Of a DNA stretch of 64,000 nt, positions 57,997 to 64,000 are shown piece after piece (the stretch's first letter is position 1; each line of letters starts with the position of its first letter). The notes beneath the pieces are model-generated. The model did not search any database. It was given only the letters and a program-made list of their open reading frames with translations, and was not told the origin of the DNA. The DNA comes from Actinomycetales bacterium. Lineage in GTDB: Bacteria > Actinomycetota > Actinomycetes > Actinomycetales > Cellulomonadaceae. The stretch lies in assembly GCA_020444245.1 (NCBI GenBank), contig JAHLLI010000005.1, positions 186,001-250,000 of the forward strand, given 5' to 3'. A program made the position numbers and the translations under genes.

Positions 57997-58668
57997 TCAC
58001 GCGTTGGGGCGGACCAGACCCGTCTCGTAGGCGGTGACGACGGCCTGGACCCGGTCGCGGGCGCCGAGCTTGGCCAGGACGCGGCCGACGTGGGTCTTGA
58101 CCGTCGCCTCAGCGACCACCAGGTCCGCGGCGATCTCCGTGTTGGACCGGCCGCGGGCCATCAGCACGAGCACCTCGCGCTCGCGGTCGGTCAGGTCGTC
58201 GAGGCCGGGGTGGTGGCGCGCCTCGGGCAGGGCCGTGACCAGGTGCTCGAGCAGGCGGCGGGTGCTGGACGGGGCGATGACCGCGTCGCCGCTGTGCACC
58301 GTGCGGATCGCCGCCAGGAGGTCCTCGGGCGGGGCGTCCTTGAGCAGGAACCCGCTGGCGCCCGCCCGGATCGCCCGCAGCACGTACTCGTCCAGGTCGA
58401 AGGTGGTCAGCACCACCACGCGGGGCGCTGGGGCCCCGCCGGGACCCGGGCTCTGCGTCAGGCGTGCGGTCGCCTCCAGGCCGTCCATCAGGGGCATGCG
58501 CACGTCCATGAGCACGACGTCGGCGGCCACCACGGCCAGCCGCCGCACCGCCTCCTCGCCGTCGCCGGCCTCGAGCACGACCTCCAGGTCCGGCTGGGAG
58601 TCGATGACCATGCGGAACCCGGCCCGGACGAGCTGCTGGTCGTCGACCAGGGCGACACGGACGGTCAT
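57997..58668 (-). CDS. NarL/LuxR-family response regulator
   Basis: The 223-residue protein has a receiver domain (VALVDDQQLVRAGFRMVID, phospho-Asp in VVLMDVRMPLMDG, Lys in FLLKDAPP) and a C-terminal LuxR helix-turn-helix (LTDREREVLVLMARGRSNTE, ATVKTHVGRVLAKLG). It overlaps the kinase gene by 4 bp and is its cognate regulator. The closeness to the ABC transporter genes on the same strand suggests that these are a target. Confidence 0.92.
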   Translation of the reverse strand: MTVRVALVDDQQLVRAGFRMVIDSQPDLEVVLEAGDGEEAVRRLAVVAADVVLMDVRMPLMDGLEATARLTQSPGPGGAPAPRVVVLTTFDLDEYVLRAIRAGASGFLLKDAPPEDLLAAIRTVHSGDAVIAPSSTRRLLEHLVTALPEARHHPGLDDLTDREREVLVLMARGRSNTEIAADLVVAEATVKTHVGRVLAKLGARDRVQAVVTAYETGLVRPNA

Positions 58669-59894
58669 CGGTCCTCCTGCGGTGCGGGCGGGATGGGGAT
58701 CTCGGCGCGGACCCGGAAGCCCCCGCCGGGCCGGGGCCCGAGGGTCAGCGTGCCACCGAGCATGGTCGCGCGTTCGCGCATGCCGATGCTGCCCTGACCC
58801 GCACCGTCGTCGGCGGCGGCCGCCCCGCGCCCGTCGTCGCTGACCTCCAGCACCAGGGACGTGGCGCCCCACTGGAGCAGGACGGTGGCGCGGGCCTGCG
58901 GGCCGGCGTGCTTGAGGACGTTGGTCAGCGACTCCTGGCAGATCCGGTACACCGCCAGGCCGGTGCCCGGGGGCAGGGTCCGCGGGGTGCCCATCCGCAC
59001 GAGCGAGACCTCCAGCCCGGAGTCGCGGACCTGCTCGACCAGCTCGGCGATCTGGTCGGCGGCGGGCTGGGGCCGCAGCGGGGTGTCCGGTCCGTCGCGG
59101 TGTCCGGGCGGGTCGGCGTCGGTGCGCAGTACGCCGAGCAACCGGCGCATGTCGGTCAGTGCCGCGCGGCCGGTCTCCGCGATGGTGCCCAGCGAGCGCA
59201 CCGCGGCCTCCGGGTCGGTCGCTCCCGCATACCTGCCGCCGTCGGCCTGGGCGATCACCACCGACAGGGAGTGCGCCACGATGTCGTGCATCTCGCGGGC
59301 GATCCGGGCACGCTCGGCCGCTGCGGCAGCCGCGGTCTGCTGGTCGCGCTCGGCCTCCAGGCGCCGGGCACGCTCGTGGAGCGCGTCGACCTGCTCGCGG
59401 CGCGACCGGCGCACCAGGCCGAAGGCGAACGCCGTCATCGCCGACAGGCCGACCACGGCCGTGGCGATCAGGCCGGCTCGGAGGTCGTCCGTGGTGGCGG
59501 TCACGGACGCGCCCAGCACCGCGGCCCCGACCAGGCTCCCGACGGCGGCGGTGCGGTAGGCCCACCGCGGTCCGAACATCGTGACGGAGTACATGCTGAC
59601 CAGCACCATCGCGTGCCCGAGGTTCGGGACGGCTCCGGCGCCGGTGTTGAGCTCGAGGACCCAGAAGACGAGCTGGACCAGCCCGACGGTGAACACGGTG
59701 ACCGCCGAGGCGACCGGCCACAGCCGGCGGACGGCCAGCGGCGTGGTGAACGCCACGGCCCACCACAGCCCCGAGGGGTTGTACGTGGTCGCGCCGAGCA
59801 CGACCGTGACGAGCAGCGTCGCCAGCACCATCGCCGCGTCGGCCGCGACCGGGTGCGCGCGATCCCACGCGGTCAGCCGGTCCCACCATCGCAT
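58665..59894 (-). CDS. NarL-type sensor histidine kinase
   Basis: The 409-residue protein has about five N-terminal membrane helices (15-165), a coiled segment, a HisKA_3 dimerisation helix with the phospho-acceptor in ARIAREMHDIVAHSLSVVI near 215, and an ATPase domain (VSDDGRG, GSIGMRERA). It phosphorylates the adjacent NarL-type regulator. TAGCCT (59906-59901 on the minus strand), six nt before the ATG, predicts a leaderless mRNA. Confidence 0.9.
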   Translation of the reverse strand: MRWWDRLTAWDRAHPVAADAAMVLATLLVTVVLGATTYNPSGLWWAVAFTTPLAVRRLWPVASAVTVFTVGLVQLVFWVLELNTGAGAVPNLGHAMVLVSMYSVTMFGPRWAYRTAAVGSLVGAAVLGASVTATTDDLRAGLIATAVVGLSAMTAFAFGLVRRSRREQVDALHERARRLEAERDQQTAAAAAAERARIAREMHDIVAHSLSVVIAQADGGRYAGATDPEAAVRSLGTIAETGRAALTDMRRLLGVLRTDADPPGHRDGPDTPLRPQPAADQIAELVEQVRDSGLEVSLVRMGTPRTLPPGTGLAVYRICQESLTNVLKHAGPQARATVLLQWGATSLVLEVSDDGRGAAAADDGAGQGSIGMRERATMLGGTLTLGPRPGGGFRVRAEIPIPPAPQEDR

Positions 59895-60041
59895 CGGCCC
59901 AGGCTAGGGCCGCGGGGCGGTCGCGACGTCGTACCCGGGTCGCACGCGGACGCCGCCCGCCTGCGACACGGGTCGTACCTTCGCCGGCCGACACGGACGC
60001 CGAGCAGCGGCGGGGCCGGTCGGCTGTGGCAGCATGGCCCT

Positions 60042-60725
<684 letters not shown>

Positions 60726-60736
60726 GGTAGGGCAGG

Positions 60737-62068
60737 GTGCGCCGTCGCGTCCTGCAGGCGACGATCGCGGCGGTCACCGTCGCGGTGGTGCTGCTGGGCA
60801 TCCCCCTCGCCTTCTACGGTGCACGCCTGGTGCGCGACACCGAGCTGCGCAACCGCGACGACCGGGCGGCCGCGCTCGCCCGCCAGGTCGACGTCCGGAT
60901 CGCCAACGGCCGCCCCATCACCGAGGACCTCCTGGAGGCCTACGTCGGCGGCGACGACGGCAGCCTGCCCGCCTCGGTGACGGTGCTCACCAAGGACGGG
61001 ACCCGGGTGCGGGCCGGCGAGCCGATCGGCGGCCGGGCGTATCCGACGGTGGTCCGGGCCCCCGAGTCCGACGCGGTGATCATCTTCACGCTCTCCTGGT
61101 GGGACGTGTTCTGGCGCTCGGCGCGGGCGGTCGCGCTGGTGATCGCCGCCTCGTTGGTGGCGTTCGGCGCCGGGATCGCCGTGGCGCTGTGGTCGGCCAG
61201 GCGGCTGTCCGCACCGCTGATCTACCTCGCGGCGAGCGCCGAGCAGCTGGGCAGCGGCCAGGTGCGCCCGCACCTGGAGGCCTCGGGCGTCGAGGAGATC
61301 GACCTCGTCGCCGCCGAGCTGGGCCGCAGCGCCGACCGGTTGGCGGGGCGGCTGGCCATCGAGCGCCAGTTCGCGGCCGACGCCTCGCACCAGCTCCGCA
61401 CGCCGCTGACGGCGCTGAGCATGCGGCTGGAGGAGATCTCCCTGGCCTCGGACTCCGACGAGGTGCGTGAGGAGGCCCGGATCGCCATGGAGCAGGTCGA
61501 GCGCCTGGTCGCGGTGGTCGACGACCTGCTGCACCGCTCGCGCAGCGCGGCCGGCGGCACGACGGAGGCCGTGCACCTGCTGGAGATCGTGCACCAGCAG
61601 CGCGAGGAGTGGGGCCCGGCGTTCGAGCGGGCCGGCCGCGCGCTGGTGGTCGAGGTGGCGTCCGATGTCGCGGTGCTGGCCACGCCGGGGGCGCTCGCCC
61701 AGGTGCTGGCGACGCTGATCGAGAACTCGCTCAAGCACGGCGACGGGACCACGACGGTCCGGGCCCGGACCTCCGGCTCCAGCGGCGCGATCGCGGTGGA
61801 CGTCACCGACGAGGGCCCCGGCGTGCCCGACGAGCTCGCCCCGCGGATCTTCGAGCGGGAGGTCACCTCGGGCAGCGGGACGGGGCTGGGGCTGGCGCTG
61901 GCCAGGGACCTGGTCGCGGCCGACGGCGGCCGGCTCGAGCTCGCCCAGCGGCGACCGCCGATCTTCACGATCTTCCTGGCCGGCGTGCCGCGCCTGTTCG
62001 ACCCCTCGGTGGTGCTGCCGCGTGGTGCGGCCGTGTCACCCGGCCGTGGCCGTCGCGGTCGCCGGTGA
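60737..62068 (+). CDS. Sensor histidine kinase (HAMP-HisKA-HATPase)
   Basis: The 443-residue protein has two membrane helices (about 8-28 and 128-152) around a small outside sensor domain, a HAMP domain (RRLSAPLIYLAASAEQLG), a HisKA helix with FAADASHQLRTPLTALSMRL near 220 and an ATPase domain (NSLKHGDG, DEGPGVP, GTGLGLALARD). It is the partner of the regulator at 60042. The end of the gene overlaps the convergent gtrA-like gene by 33 bp. Confidence 0.91.
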   Translation: MRRRVLQATIAAVTVAVVLLGIPLAFYGARLVRDTELRNRDDRAAALARQVDVRIANGRPITEDLLEAYVGGDDGSLPASVTVLTKDGTRVRAGEPIGGRAYPTVVRAPESDAVIIFTLSWWDVFWRSARAVALVIAASLVAFGAGIAVALWSARRLSAPLIYLAASAEQLGSGQVRPHLEASGVEEIDLVAAELGRSADRLAGRLAIERQFAADASHQLRTPLTALSMRLEEISLASDSDEVREEARIAMEQVERLVAVVDDLLHRSRSAAGGTTEAVHLLEIVHQQREEWGPAFERAGRALVVEVASDVAVLATPGALAQVLATLIENSLKHGDGTTTVRARTSGSSGAIAVDVTDEGPGVPDELAPRIFEREVTSGSGTGLGLALARDLVAADGGRLELAQRRPPIFTIFLAGVPRLFDPSVVLPRGAAVSPGRGRRGRR

Positions 62069-62494
62069 GGGTTCGGGCGCCGGCGCGGTGAAGACCAGGC
62101 GCCGGTAGGCGACGTACCGGAAGAGCGTGCCCAGTGCCAGTCCCACGACGTTCGCCGAGATGTTGTCCGCCAGCGGTGAGGTCAGCCCGAGCAGGTAGTG
62201 GGAGAAGGCCAGGCAGCCCACCGCGATGGCCATCCCGACGACGTTGATGGCGGCGAAGACCGCCAGCTCGCGACCCCGCGAGGCGGTGCGCCGGTCGGCG
62301 AACGTCCAGTAGCGGTTGCCCACCCATGCGACCACGGTCGCGACGGCGACCGAGACGACCTTCGCGGTCAGCGGCTTGTGCTCGAGCAGGGGCAGCGGTC
62401 CGAAGCGCAGCAGGTTGAACAGCCCGGCGTCGACCACGTACGCGAGCGCGCCGACGAACCCGAAGCGGATCAGCTCGATCAGTCGTGCTCGCAC
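62036..62494 (-). CDS. GtrA-family membrane protein
   Basis: The 152-residue protein has four membrane helices with the GtrA signature LIRFGFVGALAYVVDAGLFN at the start, VGNRYWTF near 60 and FRYVAYRRLVF near 125. GtrA proteins are thought to flip or place polyprenyl-linked sugars for cell-envelope glycosylation. The GTG start is preceded by TACCCT (62506-62501 on the minus strand) at six nt, and the divergent purK promoter box (TACGCT, 62519-62524) is next to it, so the two share 38 bp. Confidence 0.86.
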   Translation of the reverse strand: MRARLIELIRFGFVGALAYVVDAGLFNLLRFGPLPLLEHKPLTAKVVSVAVATVVAWVGNRYWTFADRRTASRGRELAVFAAINVVGMAIAVGCLAFSHYLLGLTSPLADNISANVVGLALGTLFRYVAYRRLVFTAPAPEPSPATATATAG

Positions 62495-62532
62495 CGAGCC
62501 AGGGTAACCCGACGCCGGTACGCTCGGCGCCC

Positions 62533-63738
62533 GTGACGGTGGTGGCTGTGGTCGGCGGTGGACAGCTCGCGCGGATGATGACTCCTGCGGCGACGGCCCT
62601 GGGCGTGCGCCTCCGGGTCCTGGTGGAGGGACCGACGGTCGCGGCCGCCCAGGTGGTGGTCGACGCGCCGGTGGGCGCGCCACGGCAGGCCGAGGACGTG
62701 CTCGACCTGGTGCGCGGCGGGGACGACGGTCCGATGGCCGACGTGCTGACCTTCGAGCACGAGCACATCGGCGCCGACGTGCTCGAGCGGGTGCGTGAGC
62801 TCGGCGTCCCGGTGCGTCCCTCGGCCGAGGCGCTGCGGTACGCCCAGGACAAGCTGGCGATGCGCGAGCGGCTGACCGAGCTCGGGGTGCCGTGCCCCAG
62901 GTGGGCGCCGGTGCCCGACGCGGCCGCGCTGGCCGCGTTCCTGGACCAGGTGGGCGGCCGCGCGGTGGTCAAGACCTCCCGCGGGGGCTACGACGGCAAG
63001 GGCGTGCGCGTGGTCGACGCGCCCGACCAGGTCGACGACTGGTTCGAGGCGGCCGCGCAGGGCGGACCGGCGCTGCTCGCGGAGGAGGCCGTGGGCTTCG
63101 CCCGCGAGCTCGCGGTGCTGCTCGCGCGCCGGCCGTCGGGGGAGCTGCGCGCGTGGCCGGTGGTCGAGACGGTGCAGCGCGGCGGGGTGTGCTCGGAGGT
63201 GATCGCGCCGGCGCCGGGCCTGGACCCGGCGCTGGAGCGGGCGGCGCTGGACGCGGCGACCCGGGTCGCCGAGGGGCTGGACGTCACGGGCGTGCTGGCC
63301 GTGGAGATGTTCGAGGTCCTGGGCGTGGGCGGCGAGCCGGACCGCGTGCTGGTCAACGAGCTGGCGATGCGCCCGCACAACTCGGGCCACTGGACCATCG
63401 ACGGTGCGGTGACCAGCCAGTTCGAGCAGCACCTGCGTGCCGTGCTCGACCTGCCGCTCGGCGACCCGAGCCCGCGGGCGCCGTGGTCGGTGATGGCCAA
63501 CGTGCTCGGCAGCACGCGCGAGAAGCTCACCGACGCGCTGCCCTACGTGCTGGTCGACCCGCACCTGCGGGTGCACCTGTACGGCAAGGACGTGCGACCG
63601 GGGCGCAAGCTCGGGCACGTCACCGCGGTCGGCCACGAGCTGGCGGACCTGCGGGCCCGTGCCAGGGCCGGGGCGGACCTGCTCCAGGGTTTCGCGGAGG
63701 GCGCAGCGCCCGACGGCCGCCGTGGCGGGTCGGTCTGA
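62533..63738 (+). CDS. purK: N5-carboxyaminoimidazole ribonucleotide synthase PurK
   Basis: The 401-residue ATP-grasp enzyme starts [18 protein letters not shown] and has [12 protein letters not shown] near 75, [18 protein letters not shown] near 110, [13 protein letters not shown] near 150 and [12 protein letters not shown] near 280. It makes N5-CAIR from AIR, ATP and bicarbonate in purine synthesis. The GTG start is 8 nt after a TACGCT box. purE follows 28 bp later. Confidence 0.95.
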   Translation: MTVVAVVGGGQLARMMTPAATALGVRLRVLVEGPTVAAAQVVVDAPVGAPRQAEDVLDLVRGGDDGPMADVLTFEHEHIGADVLERVRELGVPVRPSAEALRYAQDKLAMRERLTELGVPCPRWAPVPDAAALAAFLDQVGGRAVVKTSRGGYDGKGVRVVDAPDQVDDWFEAAAQGGPALLAEEAVGFARELAVLLARRPSGELRAWPVVETVQRGGVCSEVIAPAPGLDPALERAALDAATRVAEGLDVTGVLAVEMFEVLGVGGEPDRVLVNELAMRPHNSGHWTIDGAVTSQFEQHLRAVLDLPLGDPSPRAPWSVMANVLGSTREKLTDALPYVLVDPHLRVHLYGKDVRPGRKLGHVTAVGHELADLRARARAGADLLQGFAEGAAPDGRRGGSV

Positions 63739-63766
63739 CAGGCTGGGCGACGGCGAAGGAGGACGC

Positions 63767-64000
63767 GTGGGCGAGCAGCCGCTGGTGGGCGTGGTGATGG
63801 GCTCGGACTCGGACTGGCCGGTGATGCAGGCCGCCGCCGAGGTGCTCGACGACTTCGGCGTGCCGTACGAGGCGGACGTGGTCTCCGCGCACCGGATGCC
63901 GCAGGACATGGTCGACTACGGCCGCTCGGCGGCCGAGCGCGGACTGCGGGTGATCGTCGCGGGCGCCGGAGGGGCGGCCCACCTGCCCGGCATGCTGGCC
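63767..64000 (+). CDS. purE: N5-carboxyaminoimidazole ribonucleotide mutase PurE (cut by window end)
   Basis: The first 78 codons encode the PurE start: [19 protein letters not shown], then [15 protein letters not shown] and [17 protein letters not shown], which hold the phosphate- and substrate-binding residues. It converts N5-CAIR to CAIR, the step after PurK. The GTG follows AAGGAGG. The rest of the gene lies beyond position 64000. Confidence 0.93.
   Translation, partial: MGEQPLVGVVMGSDSDWPVMQAAAEVLDDFGVPYEADVVSAHRMPQDMVDYGRSAAERGLRVIVAGAGGAAHLPGMLA

Overview
This window is chromosomal DNA from a high-GC Gram-positive bacterium of the Actinomycetota, most likely a member of the Micrococcales close to Cellulomonas. 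The evidence is the very GC-rich third codon positions, frequent GTG starts, many apparently leaderless genes with a TANNNT box 6-8 nt before the start, a WhiB protein, a PdtaS-type kinase, DrrAB- and FtsX-type ABC transporters, and a cellobiose-type ABC/GH1/LacI operon. The genus is inferred. No rRNA, tRNA, CRISPR array, insertion sequence or prophage was found.

Layout. 8-2338: FtsX-type permease. 2462-10224: a sulfur/redox module made of a TusA paralogue that has lost its catalytic cysteine, a 310-bp regulatory region, then tusA, an MvhD-like iron-sulfur protein, DsrE, a HdrA/QmoA-like flavoprotein with an inserted GltD-type NAD(P)H module, a second HdrA (QmoB-like), an 85-aa winged-helix-like protein, and a QmoC-like HdrC-cytochrome b fusion. 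10312-16168: alpha/beta hydrolase, TDT-family transporter, a 30-codon small ORF behind a PHO-box-like repeat, DinB protein, SDR protein and an Old-Yellow-Enzyme-type flavoprotein. 16342-20908: group 3b-like [NiFe] hydrogenase (hydBGDA) and its maturation protease. 21062-21478: remnant of an M15 peptidase gene. 21513-26437 (minus): hypFCDE. 26606-33438: two c-di-GMP proteins flanking a luciferase-like monooxygenase/FMN reductase pair. 33521-40145: VIT-family protein and a beta-glucoside ABC/GH1/LacI operon. 40414-50882: SufR-like regulator, NYN protein, glutamate dehydrogenase, DrrAB transporter, M15 peptidase, flavodoxin, DUF2505, PdtaS kinase, WhiB. 50879-64000: FtsK/EccC-like ATPase, FtsX/LolD-type ABC transporter, two two-component systems, GtrA, purK and the start of purE.

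The most interesting signal is a 16-bp inverted motif, ATACCCC-N-GGGGGTAT-like, that occurs twice before tusA and once each before the TDT transporter and the hydrogenase operon. It resembles operators of the CsoR/CstR family; CstR senses persulfides. This suggests one regulon joining sulfane-sulfur carriers, a quinone-linked Qmo/Hdr complex, a possible sulfite exporter and an NADP(H)-linked (sulf)hydrogenase. A plausible scheme, not proven here, is H2 <-> NAD(P)H <-> Hdr/Qmo flavin and Fe-S centres <-> menaquinone, with TusA/DsrE delivering or receiving sulfane sulfur. A perfect CRP-type box (TGTGA-N6-TCACA) lies 3 bp from one operator, so the sulfur operon may also respond to a CRP/FNR-family protein.
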